Shown piece after piece: positions 10,785 to 23,593 of a stretch of 64,000 nucleotides of DNA. The stretch lies in contig NC_091673.1 of NCBI RefSeq assembly GCF_042453785.1, forward strand, positions 16,277,501 through 16,341,500. Reading direction: 5' to 3'. A program made the position numbers and the translations under genes. A model generated the notes under the pieces. The model ran no database searches, had not been told where the DNA came from, and saw nothing but the letters and a program-made list of their open reading frames with translations. How positions within the stretch are numbered: position 1 is the first letter of the stretch; each line of letters starts with the position of its first letter. Origin of the DNA: Malus domestica. Lineage: Eukaryota; Streptophyta; Magnoliopsida; Rosales; Rosaceae.

Positions 10785-10802
10785 ATCCCACGGGGCGTGC
10801 CA
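10785..10802 (-). other. Primer-binding site of the Tat-lineage element
   Basis: Three bases inside the LTR end, the minus strand reads TGGCACGCCCCGTGGGAT. A TGG start next to an LTR marks tRNA-primed minus-strand synthesis. I cannot name the tRNA with certainty. The first ten bases are the same as in the 4.1-kb element at 39985-44094. Confidence 0.65.
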
Positions 10803-10805
10803 ATT

Positions 10806-11795
10806 TGTGAACACGGAAAATTCCTGAAACGAAAGAGACAAGAACAAACGTGCACAAACAAATATTCGTATTTGATGATTTTGGGTTACAATCTCTCTCT
10901 ATTTTGATCCTCTGATTCGATCTCCGTAAGGTGTGTATTTGTGGATGTACGATTGATCCAAAGGGTCGTTGGGCTTGATCTAAGGATGAACGTTCTTCAA
11001 GGGCCGTAGACTTGATCTTGAAGGTGGATTTGAGCGGATCTTCAAAGGGGGTTTTTGGGCTTGATCTTTGAAGAACAGTGACGAACGGATCTTCAAGGGC
11101 TTTTGGGCTTGATCTTGAAGAACAGTGATGAACGAATCTTCAAGGGCTTTTGGGCTTGATCTTGAAGAACGGTTGGATGTGTGGATTTGTCGACGTTGTT
11201 GATCCAAAGGGCCGTTGGGGCTTGATCTTGGATGAACGGATGATGAACGATGGTGCTTTCTTCAAGGGCCGTCGAGGCTTGATCTTGAATTGGTGGATGG
11301 TTGATCCAAGGGTCGTCGGGGCTTGATCTTGGAAGAACGATGAACGAAGAACGAAGAACACTTTCTTCAAGGGCCGTCGGGGCTTGATCTTGAATTGGTG
11401 GATGATTGTTGATCCAAAGGGCCGTTGGGGCTTGATCTTGGAAGAACGATGAACGAAGAACGAAGAAGGCTTTCTTGATTCTTCGGGAACCTAGATGCTT
11501 GAGAGCTTCGGGGTTTCAGAGCTTCAGAGCTTCAAGGTGTAATATCAATTCCTCCCCAAATGAATGAATTAGCCTTCTATTTATAGAAATTTCCAAGGCC
11601 TAATTTTGAATATAATATTCCAGATGAAATAAGTCGTTTTTGCCAGGTGTTGACACGTGTCCTGTTTGATGACTTTTCCAACTTATTTTGATTTTTTGTT
11701 TAGACACACGCTACGTGTAAAATTTATGTAATACATGAGCGTTGAAACTTTGATTTATCGGTCAACATTTATTTACAGAAATTTCGATGTCTACA
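10806..11795 (-). repeat. 5' LTR of the Tat-lineage element
   Basis: On the minus strand this begins TGTAGACATCGAAATTTC and ends CGTGTTCACA, so it has the TG...CA termini of an LTR and is followed at once by a primer-binding site. The part at 10940-11480 is a degenerate tandem array of units with the core CTTCAAGGGCCGT and GGCTTGATCTTG. A TATA box lies at 11577-11586. The flank at 11796-11800 (AGTGT) would be one copy of the target duplication; its partner is outside the window. Confidence 0.75.
11577..11586 (-). promoter_or_regulatory. TATA box of the Tat-element LTR
   Basis: The minus strand reads CTATAAATAG, a near-consensus plant TATA box, about 210 bases inside the LTR. It is the probable core promoter for the genomic RNA of this element. 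Confidence 0.6.
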
Positions 11796-11919
11796 AGTGT
11801 ATTCTACGTGTTATTAGTAAGTGGAATGACCCGAAAAAATATATTATTTCATCTACTTGTAGTATGTCATGCGGAATACTACTTAAATACCTCATACTTA
11901 GGAAAATCGCTTTGATTTA

Positions 11920-12104
11920 GCACTGTTTGATAACTATTTTTTATTTTTTTTTTAACAGAAAATCAAAAGTCAAAATTTGAAACAAAGCAAAATAGCTTTT
12001 AATTTTTAGTTTTTCATTTTCATTTTTCTAAAAATTGAAAGTAATTAATAAATGAGTTTTCAGCTAAAAAAAATAAACTGAAAATGAACTGATTATCAAA
12101 CGGT
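11920..12104. mobile_element. MITE, probably hAT-type
   Basis: The left end CACTGTTTGATAACTATTTT and the reverse complement of the right end (AACCGTTTGATAATCAGTTC) form terminal inverted repeats around an A/T-rich core. The CACCGTTTGATAAC-type terminus is common among non-autonomous hAT elements in dicots. I could not define a clean target duplication. Confidence 0.5.
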
Positions 12105-12179
12105 TTCTAATTTATATGAGAGATGACTTCCACTCTTTTTTTTTTTAATTTTTTTTTTATATCTTAGGTATTTGTTTGT

Positions 12180-12660
12180 TTAACTTTGCCCTCTGATTAT
12201 CTGATTTTTTTTTATGACATTAATGTTAATTATGCGGGTTGTTCGGATACTCAGGTACTTTACTACTATTATATGGGTTCTAATCTCATCTCCTGCTGCT
12301 CTAAAAAGCAGCCCACAATTTCCCGCTCCTATGCAAAGTTTGGGCATCACTCCCATGCTCATGCATGCACTGAGACCACTTGGATTTTCTTTCTTCTTGG
12401 TGAGCGTGGCGTTCACTTGTCTACTCCTATTTACTGCATTAAACTGAGTGCTAACTATCTTGCTGCTAACCAAGTTCATAATGCTCGCACACCTCACATT
12501 GAACTGGATTATTATTTTTTGTTCATGAAAAAGTTGTCTTGGTAGTCATCGTGTTTGCTAAATTACCTTTATTGTTCAACTGGTTTATCTTCTCATCAAG
12601 GCTCTTCATCAGTCTCGTCATGAGCTCCTTTGTTTCAAGGTTGTCCAATTAGGTTCGGAC
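12180..12660 (+). pseudogene. Ty1/copia RNase H / pol C-terminal remnant
   Basis: The plus-strand frame reads GCSDTQVLYYYYMGSNLISC, SKKQPTISRS, LSANYLAANQVHNARTPHIE and LDYYF. This is the end of copia pol (canonical forms GSNLISWSSKKQPTVSRSSAEAEY and ARTKHIELDYHFVREKV). The RNase H catalytic AEAEY motif is damaged. The downstream part (12545-12660) retains traces of the FTKGL tail in other frames. It is a truncated, non-functional fossil. Confidence 0.75.
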
Positions 12661-12671
12661 ATTTTGCGGGG

Positions 12672-12840
12672 TGTTAAAATAGGCAATTAATCCGGAGTTG
12701 TCTCCACAAGTATTATGTATTATATGAAGGTAATTTTCTATTTAATTATAATAAAATTCTACCAAAACAAGGCTTTATATAACCCTGTATACATTGTAAT
12801 ACTTTGCACAAATAAATATACGGAGTCATATTTATTCGCA
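12672..12840 (+). repeat. Probable 3' LTR of the copia remnant
   Basis: It starts TGTTAAAATAGGCAATTAAT straight after a purine-rich stretch (TTGCGGGG), as expected for a polypurine tract followed by an LTR. The right end is not clear; one possible CA terminus lies near 12840. Confidence 0.4.
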
Positions 12841-12900
12841 TGCCATGTTTACCGTAAAAGTAGGAAGACATAAAAGTAAGCTACATTTGATACAAAACCC

Positions 12901-13098
12901 GGAAAATGATTCTTGCCGGATTCTATTCTTAAGGATCCCGTGATCGTAATTGTTTATCGTACATCTTGCGATCAATTTTCGTTAGATACTATTTATATTT
13001 AATTTTAAATTTTAGAATGATTTCTGATCGTACAATATACGATGAACAGTCATGGTTACGGGATTCTTAGGAAAATGATCCGGCGAGGATTCTTTTCC
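12901..13098. mobile_element. Mutator-type MITE with 9-bp target duplication
   Basis: 198 bp. The left arm starts GGAAAATGATTCTTGCCGGA and the right arm, reverse-complemented, starts GGAAAAGAATCCTCGCCGGA. The long inverted repeats continue to GTTTATCGTACATCTTGCGA. Flanks are ACAAAACCC (12892-12900) and ATAAAACCC (13099-13107), a 9-bp duplication with one mismatch, which points to the Mutator superfamily. It lies just upstream of the cysteine synthase gene. Confidence 0.75.
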
Positions 13099-13146
13099 AT
13101 AAAACCCAATGAAACATAATCGTATTTATGACGTCATATTTATGAA

Positions 13147-13634
13147 CTAAATATATATGATTCTTGGTAGCTTCATTGATTTTTGATCTTTTTCTTCACA
13201 AGGCGTGCTCATCAGCTGTGTGGTGGTGATCATCTTTCAGTCTCAAAAGGTGAAATTCTCAGTCTTTAATTAAGTGTTAATCACATTCACAGATTAAGAA
13301 CTGTTTTTGTTTCAGTGATCACATCCACAGATGAGTTACCCTATCGTTCTGCAAATTAAACTCATTAAAAATTCTGGGGTTTTGAAAAATAGCGATAAAC
13401 CCACTAATCTTTACAATAACCAGATTATGAAATCATTAATGAAAGTTAATTGAAACATATTCAAGAAAATACTCTTTAATTTTTGCTAAATGATCGTGTT
13501 AGACTTTTCTGTCTTATTAATTTTTTTATTTAATTTTTTTATTCCATGAAAATGAAAATGAAAATTTATTGTAATTATGGTTAAGGAATAAATTTGGTGT
13601 GTTTTTGGTTGCAGTAATCTGCAAAAGAAGCAAA
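13147..13634 (+). promoter_or_regulatory. Core promoter, 5'UTR exon and leader intron of cysteine synthase
   Basis: A TATA-like AATATATATG lies near 13147-13156. A leader exon ends ...TCAAAAG with a GT donor at 13250, and the leader intron ends at a pyrimidine-rich TTGCAG near 13614, shortly before the ATG at 13635. A leader intron is common in plant OAS-TL genes. Exact transcription start unknown. Confidence 0.5.
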
Positions 13635-16576
<2,942 letters not shown>

Positions 16577-17640
16577 GCTGATTCCTCGGTTTCTGGCTGC
16601 TTCAAGTTTTAACCAGTGGAACCGAATTGTCTCGCTTCTTAAGTTAAAACTAACATAATCTGGTAGTGTTTTTCTTACGTGAAAACATGACCATTTAACC
16701 TTTGAGCCCCGTTATGTTGTCTGGGTTTTGGCTGGTTCTCTATACAATTCTGAAGTTCAACTTCACCCGTTTAAGAGTTTTCCAGACTATTACTATTCAC
16801 ATTAATTTTTTTAATGCATAATTAAATAATTTATGCTAAAGAAAATGTTGATTTTTTTTTTCTAAATATATTTTTAAACGTTTATTTTGTATTTTATTTT
16901 AATTTTAAAAGTTGAAAACCTATGCACCGTTCGACCTCCATATTGGAGACTAATCGGCCCAGATTTTGCCGCGTAAAACACCATCAGTTGCCTAGTATGA
17001 TTTGGACAAGGGCAAAATTTCTCATATGAAATTGACAGGGCACCATTTGAGAAAGGCAATTTCTCATATGAAATTGACAGGGCACTGCCAACGCTTCCTT
17101 TGCAACCTTGACCATTAATGTCATCTTCAATGGAGATGGTTAAAGGTTCAAAAGTAAAAAAATAAGTAGATTTATTCAAAAACTCGCATTCAAATGATGG
17201 TTAGGCTATAATTTTATGGAGTCCATCAGGCTATTAAAGGGGCATCAGGCTAGCCAAAAATAGCTCTCCCCTTAGTCTTTTTTTTTTTTAATTTTATAAA
17301 AAAAATTAAAATTTTTTTTATAGGGCCCAATTCCTCAATTGCAATAATTAATTCAAATTCAACGGTTAGATTTGAAAACATGCAACGGTAGTTTAATTAA
17401 ATGAACTAATTATGCCCTGTAGTCCCCTAGCGCATTCTCTCTCTTCGGAATTATATGTATCTGCAGGATTAATTTGGAAAAACAGCAGGGAAGAGATTCG
17501 GCAGCAAAGACCCTCGTGATATCTTTATGTATGGATTCCTTGCCTTTGAATCAAAGTCTATTATTGAGGAGCTATGATTAGCCCCTTCGGTTGTGATGAC
17601 GTATGACTATGGCCTAACATTGTTCATTTAAAAATAATTT
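16577..17640. other. Intergenic, no gene; short direct repeat
   Basis: 3' flank of cysteine synthase. It includes two copies of a roughly 27-bp unit ATTTCTCATATGAAATTGAC... (17017-17044 and 17059-17086), a local tandem duplication. Nothing else recognisable. Confidence 0.5.
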
Positions 17641-17810
17641 TTTATGCCACTTAGTACTATGGTCTAGTAGTATTCTCCTTCACTTGTAGGTGAGAGGTAT
17701 TAAATTTGATTCTTGCCACATTATTACTAGCCCATTGTGAGGCTAAGCTCACCCCCTCCCCTTTGTGTAAATAATATCGTTTGTTCATAAAATTAAAAAA
17801 AATAAAATAA
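17640..17810 (+). mobile_element. SINE-like retroposon
   Basis: TGGTCTAGTAGTATTC (from 17660) resembles a tRNA-derived box A, and AAATTTGATTCTT (from about 17703) a decayed box B. They are followed by a body ending TGTAAATAATATCGTTTGTTC and an A-rich tail. This is the layout of a tRNA-derived SINE transcribed by RNA polymerase III. A related 3' end recurs at 46540-46612. Confidence 0.55.
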
Positions 17811-17897
17811 TTATAAGGCTACAATTTTGGATGAGGCTATGTTTAGGTTTAGCTCTTTCGGTTGGAGAATGGTCTTCGAAATTTTTGTATACCTTTT

Positions 17898-18197
17898 GAG
17901 TAATGTTATTCATACTATGTTTTTGTACCACATTTTCATATCACCTTAGGTGACATTTGATGTGGACAACAACATCATTTGAATTAATCAGATTTTGAAA
18001 TTTAGTTCATTATTTAATAAACTAATAATTAAGAAAAACTAGTTAATTAAATGATGATTGTGGTATACGAGGAGGAGTCTTTCTCCTTCGTGTCCTTAGG
18101 TTTTGCAAATTTTTCACATGATGTGGTTGTCCACATCAGATGCCACCTAAGATGATATATAAATGTGGTATAAAACATGGTATGAATAACATTACTC
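17898..18197. mobile_element. Mutator-type MITE, 300 bp
   Basis: Terminal inverted repeats of about 80 bp begin GAGTAATGTTATTCATAC at both ends. The flanks ATACCTTTT (17889-17897) and ATACATTTT (18198-18206) are a 9-bp duplication with one mismatch. There is no coding capacity. The length and 9-bp duplication indicate a non-autonomous Mutator-like element. Confidence 0.8.
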
Positions 18198-18289
18198 ATA
18201 CATTTTTGAGTTTTGGTTCTTAATGTTTTCTTTGACTGGTTCAATCTTACAACTATAGAAAAGATGGGTATGTAATGATGAGACATCAT

Positions 18290-19300
18290 TCGGGGGCCGT
18301 GGAAAAAGCAAATCGCGTGCCAGTTTCGTCTCTGATGTTGCCATCATGTGGTCCACTCCTTGGCGCATTCTGCATTGCCTTGTGCTTGGTACATGACCTC
18401 CTTCTATGAATGTATATTAGCCACTCAACAATATTTTCTCATGATCCAAACTGTTTAATTTTCAGATCTTCGTGTTCGCTCCCTAAATTCGCCATGGCGC
18501 CTTGCGGGCAAGCTGGGGATTTACTTCACATACGAGATTGGTAGGTGCGGGCGTGCCACTACTAGATGCCGCTAGTAGACAGGATTTTGAATGATTGAGG
18601 TTGCGCCTTTTGACTTCAAATCAAGAGATTGTACCATTTGAGTGGGAGTTGCTCAAATTAAGGTTCTTTGTTTGCCTTAAAAATAAGGACTTTACTTATA
18701 TGGAGAGATAGAACAATATGTAAATGACAAGGTTGCTTGGAAATATAAATGACAGAGGAAAGTGACTAAAATTGCAGATTGCTTGTAATTTATATGACTG
18801 GAAATGAGTACATAAAAGCTACAAATGAGATCGATACCGCAAGTGAGCAGCAGAGCTAATAAACTAGATAAAAGAAGGCTTTTGGCAAATTTGGTTTGAG
18901 CAGAGTTTGTGCTTGCATTTGTTTGTTTGTTTGAGTGTCTATAATCATTGTGCATCTGCTCCTTTTTATAGAGGTCTGAAGGAAACCCTCCTGCTGAGGT
19001 TTTGTACTTGCCCGAAAGAAACTTGGGCAGCTTGCATTTCCTTACTTGGGTAGCTTGCATTGCTTTTGCCAACTTGCATGTAGAAACAATATTAAAAGGG
19101 GAAATTGCATCTCCACCACATGTTTTTAGCACATGTTTTCCCACTTGTAATAAACTAACAATTAAAAGAAGCAAACTAGCTTCTTTCATTACACATTCTT
19201 GCCCGAAAGCTCTCCCATCCACTTGCAACCAAATATCTTTCCAAGTTAGCTTTCTTGCATATTAATCCTTCAAATACCATATTTTACCCAAATTGTCCAA
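18290..19300. other. Intergenic; possible decayed solo LTR on the minus strand
   Basis: A minus-strand TATA-like CTATAAAAAG lies at about 18965-18974 (GAGCCTTTTTATAG region on the plus strand), inside a 600-bp stretch (18640-19270) without gene signatures. It resembles an LTR promoter, but I could not find matching TG/CA ends or a target duplication. A 178-codon frame here has no recognisable domain. Confidence 0.25.
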
Positions 19301-19382
19301 ATAAGTAAAAATGGGTATATTTTGAGTGCAAACACTTCGTCTGAATCGAAAAGCGTTGGACAATTCCACATTTCTGTGCAAA

Positions 19383-22300
19383 ATGGAGAGAACTCATCGT
19401 CTCCTCTTGTTCTTCACTATAGCCGCAGCAGCAGCAGCAGCGGAAGCACAAACCAGTAATATCACCACAGACCAATTTGCTCTCCTTTCTCTCAAATCCC
19501 ACATCACCAGTGACCCTCAGAACGTCTTGACCACCAACTGGTCCACAACTGCCTCCAATATTTGCCACTGGGTTGGCGTTACTTGCGGCGCACGCCACCT
19601 CAGAGTCGCAGCCCTGAACCTCTCTTACATGGGTCTCACCGGCACCATTCCTCCCCACCTAGGCAACCTCTCGTTTCTTGTTAAGGTGGACTTTGTGAAT
19701 AACAGTTTCCATGGTACCTTCCCCCAGGAATTGGCTCGTTTGCGCCGGTTGAAGTTGGTTAACTTTGGATTCAACAACTTTATGGGAACCATTCCTTCGT
19801 GGTTCGGGTCCTTACCCAAACTTCAAATCTTCAATTTGTATGGCAATCAGTTTTCCGGTTCCATTCCTGCTGATATCTTCAACTTGTCTGCACTACAAGC
19901 AATTAATCTGAGATATAACCAGCTAACAGGTACCTATTGTTGATCGATCATTAAATTTAAGGGAGCTGTTATTGACACTCCAACTTTTACACTAGGTAGA
20001 AGTGTGTGATGAAAATTTTACAAACGAGATAACAATTCCAAATTTTAGTATCTTGTTAGATGTTTAACGTTTATCTGTAAGATTTGGTTGTTTATTTTTG
20101 TTGCTTCTTTTGGTGGCACACATAACAGGCAGCATACCAAGAGAAATAGGAAATTTAACAATGCTTAAGGATATACGCCTTGACTTCAACAACTTCAAAG
20201 GTATGTACAGTGCACTCGACTTTTTGTTGCACTATTGGATCAGGGAACTGATTTCTGCACACTTTTTTTGTAATTAGAAATTCCAAACGAGATTGGATCC
20301 ATAGAGAAGCTGGAGAGGCTGTACGTGCAAGCCAATGCCCTGACGGGGCCTGTTCCAGCGGCCATCTTCAACATGTCTTTCTTGACTCTCTTGGCTCTAG
20401 CAGGAAACAGCTTGAATGCTAGTATTCCGGACAATGTATGTCTGCATCTTTCTAGCATTCAGCGGTTGCTTTTGGGTCACAACCAGTTTGATGGACCACT
20501 TCCATCCAAGTTATGGCAATGCAAAGAGTTATCCATCTTAGGACTCGATTTCAACAATTTCAATGGCGGCATACCCAAAAGTATTGGGAACTTGACTCAA
20601 ATAACCAAGATTTATTTTGGCTTCAACAATTTGACAGGTACTATACCAGATGAGATTGGTAATCTTCAAAACCTACAGGCTTTGACTCTCGGAGTTAATA
20701 ATCTAAGCGGTCCCATCCCATCCGCAATCTTCAATATGTCCATGATGACAGCAATTGACCTTACTGAGAATCAGCTCTCCGGTAGTCTCCCAGCAGACAT
20801 TGGTCTCGGTGTTCCAAACCTACAAGAACTTTATGTTGGAGGTAATAAAATCCGTGGGATAATCCCCAACTCTATCTCCAATCTTTCGAAGCTTGCGAGG
20901 CTAGACATGGGCGGGAACTCATTTTCCGGGCTCATTCCTACCAAGCTCTGCACCTTACCAAACCTTGAGTACCTCAGCTTATTCAGAAACAATTTGACGG
21001 TTGACACTTCAACTCCAGAACTAAACATTCTTTCTTGTTTGGTTAATCTTAGAAAACTGAAGACGTTATTCTTGGGCGGTAATCAATTGAATGCCACACT
21101 TCCTTTTTCCTTTCGGAATTTCTCTGCATCGATTCATTATGTTGCTATAAGCAACTGCAACATGAGGGGTAACATTCCCAATGATATCGGCTACTTGAGC
21201 AGCTTGTTAGTCTTAGATTTGAGAAACAATAAATTGGGTGGGTTGATTCCAACTTCTGTGGGAAAACTAGGGAGTCTCCAAGGTTTGTTTTTGAGTGGCA
21301 ACAAGTTTGAAGGAGGTATCCCATTTGAAATTTGTCAACTAGAAAACCTAGCTGAATTAGTCTTGGATGGTAATCAACTCTCTGGTTCGATACCTTCTTG
21401 CTTAAGTAGCCTCGCCCGAGCTCTAAGACGTCTATCGTTAGGGTCCAATTTGCTGACTTCCACAATACCGTCTACCTTGTGGGGACTTGAGTATATCTTG
21501 TACCTAAACTTGTCATTCAATTTTCTGAACGGATCTCTCTCGGAAGATATCGGAAAACTGAAAGTTGTGATCTCTCTCCATGTATCAAATAACCATTTAT
21601 CAGGTGGTTTACCAGGCAGCATTGGGGGCCTTAAAGATTTGGTTGATCTTTCATTGGAATCTAATAATTTAGAAGGCGCTATTCCGAGCTCATTTGGCGA
21701 CTTGGTAAGCCTGGAATCCGTCGATCTATCCAAAAATAATCTGTCCGGAGTGATTCCAAAGTCTCTGGAAGTACTCTCGCATCTCAAGTATCTAAATTTG
21801 TCCTTCAACAGACTTGAAGGAGAAATTCCGAATGGCGGACCATTCCAAAACTTCTCTGTGCTGTCATATGTCTCAAATGGTGCGCTCTGTGGTGAAGCCC
21901 GACTCCATGTTCCACGATGCAAAAAGAGCACGCTTAACCGGAACTCAAAGAAAGCTAGCACATCCAACTTGAAATATATTATTCCAGGGATCGTATCAGC
22001 AATGCTCCTAGTGGCCTCTGCATCAATGTTGATACAACGGAGGAAAAGGAAAGCGGAAGTTGTAACAGAGACTACCTTGCTACCTCAACTTCTTTGGCAA
22101 AGATTTTCACGTGCAGAACTTGTAAGGGCGACAAATGGATTCAACGAAAGCAACTTACTTGGCACGGGGTGTTTTGGCTCAATATATAAAGGTACAATTT
22201 CTGATGGGAGAAATGTTGCTGTAAAGGTTTTCAATTTACAGCTTGAAGGGGCTTTTAGGAGTTTCGACAGTGAATGTGAAGTGCTGAGCCAAATTCTTCA

Positions 22301-23358
22301 CCGAAATCTCATCAAAATCATCAGTTGCTGCAGTCAAGTTGATTTCAAAGCCCTCATACTGCAATACATGCCTAATGGGAGCCTTGAGAATTGGTTGTAT
22401 TCTCAAAGCTCTCCGTTGAGTATTCTGCACAGGTTGAACATAATGACGGACGCAGCATCCGCGTTGGAATACATTCATCACGGTTATTCGATACCAATCG
22501 TACATTGTGATGTGAAACCAAGCAATATACTACTGGACGATGATATGGTTGCTCATGTTGCTGATTTTGGAATTGCGAAACTCATAGGTGAAGGAGACTC
22601 CATGACACAAACCATGACCCTAGCCACAGTTGGGTATATGGCTCCAGGTGATGTGCTACATGCTAAGTTTACGCTCTCACAAAAACTGGACATATTTGTT
22701 GAACTCTCTGATAGAATTGAGCCCTACCGTTATATGTGGAACCCACTTGTATTAGAGAGTGTCAACTATTTACAAATAGTATTATTGATCACTAAATTCA
22801 CGTAAATTAAATTATGCAGAGTTGGGGATGGAAGGAATTGTTTCAACAAGAGGGGATGTGTACAGTTTTGGCATTGTACTGATGGAGACGTTCACAAAAC
22901 GGAAGCCAACGGATGAGATGTTTGTTGGGGAAACGAGTTTAAAGCAATGGATTGCAAGTTCATTACTTTCGGATGATGCATTCGTTGAAATCGTGGATGC
23001 CGGTTTACTAGGGACGGAGGAAGATGGTGGTTTCGGGAGCAGGAGAGATTGCGTATCATCGGTCATGAGATTAGCTCTAGCGTGTTGTGCAGAATTGCCG
23101 GAAGAGAGGATTAGCATGCAAGACGCTCTCGTCGCACTAAAAAAAAATCAGGATCAAGTATTTGAAGGATTGTGGAGGACTCGAGTCTTAATTTTTCTCC
23201 TGTCAAATACGATAATTTTTCGTCGTCTAAGACAAGCAAATGTAGCAGTCCAATTGAACAATTCATCGCATGCATTGATGCATAGTAGAAAAACCTCCAA
23301 CCCACGATTATATTCTCGTCTAAACTCCCAAGGTGCAGTCACACCTCAGATCAAATGA
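19383..23358 (+). CDS. LRR receptor-like serine/threonine kinase, subfamily XII, with a probable C-terminal frameshift
   Basis: Exons are 19383-19929, 20129-20200, 20278-22647 and 22820-23358. Residues 1-22 are a signal peptide. A cap domain (DQFALLSLKSHI ... CHWVGVTC) precedes some twenty LRRs of the NLSGxIPxxIGNL type, a transmembrane helix (~772-793, YIIPGIVSAMLLVASASML) and a kinase. The kinase has GTGCFGS (~836), AVKVF, HCDVKPSN (~949), DFG (~968) and, across the last splice, MAPE. HCD instead of HRD makes it a non-RD kinase, as in FLS2, EFR and Xa21, so a role in microbe-pattern recognition at the plasma membrane is likely; the ligand is unknown. A run of nine A at 23139-23147 moves the frame. 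With eight, the protein would end KKIRIKYLKD... at 23191 (1119 aa) like its family; as written it has about 56 extra unrelated residues. Confidence 0.88.
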
Positions 23359-23593
23359 AATCTTTGGACGGCAAATACAACACCCTGTTCAAGGAAAAAA
23401 TAGTTTTACGTATGTTCTCACAACATAAGATAACATCTCTTTTAATACTGTCGAAACCATCAGAGCCTACCTCGAAAATTCTCTCCACGGCTCTGTCAAA
23501 AATAAGTTTTATGTACGGTCAGTAGCAGCGAACAAATAGCGGAAGAAATTGAAAATGTTGAAGGTCAACTCCAGAATTCAACCAAAGTGAACT

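Larger units (their letters stand above)
1..11795 (-). mobile_element. Ty3/gypsy LTR retrotransposon, Tat lineage, degenerate and cut by the window edge
   Basis: The element reads right to left. In order there is a 990-bp 5' LTR (11795-10806), a primer-binding site, gag, aspartic protease, reverse transcriptase, RNase H, a second plant-type RNase H, and integrase (zinc-binding, catalytic core, C-terminal part), ending at 3421. The second RNase H (FDGSARADGAGAG region, near 5165-4800) next to the ordinary RT-linked one is the hallmark of the Tat clade (Tat/Retand/Ogre). Beyond integrase the element seems to continue through a long 3' region with an antisense ORF, and its 3' LTR is outside the window. 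Six in-frame stops and one frameshift show that it cannot be autonomous now. The left boundary is inferred, because Tat elements are known to carry extra ORFs between pol and the 3' LTR. Confidence 0.85.

Noticed and set aside
18692-19228. 178-codon minus-strand frame
   Set aside because: No recognisable family; sits in possible LTR-like DNA.
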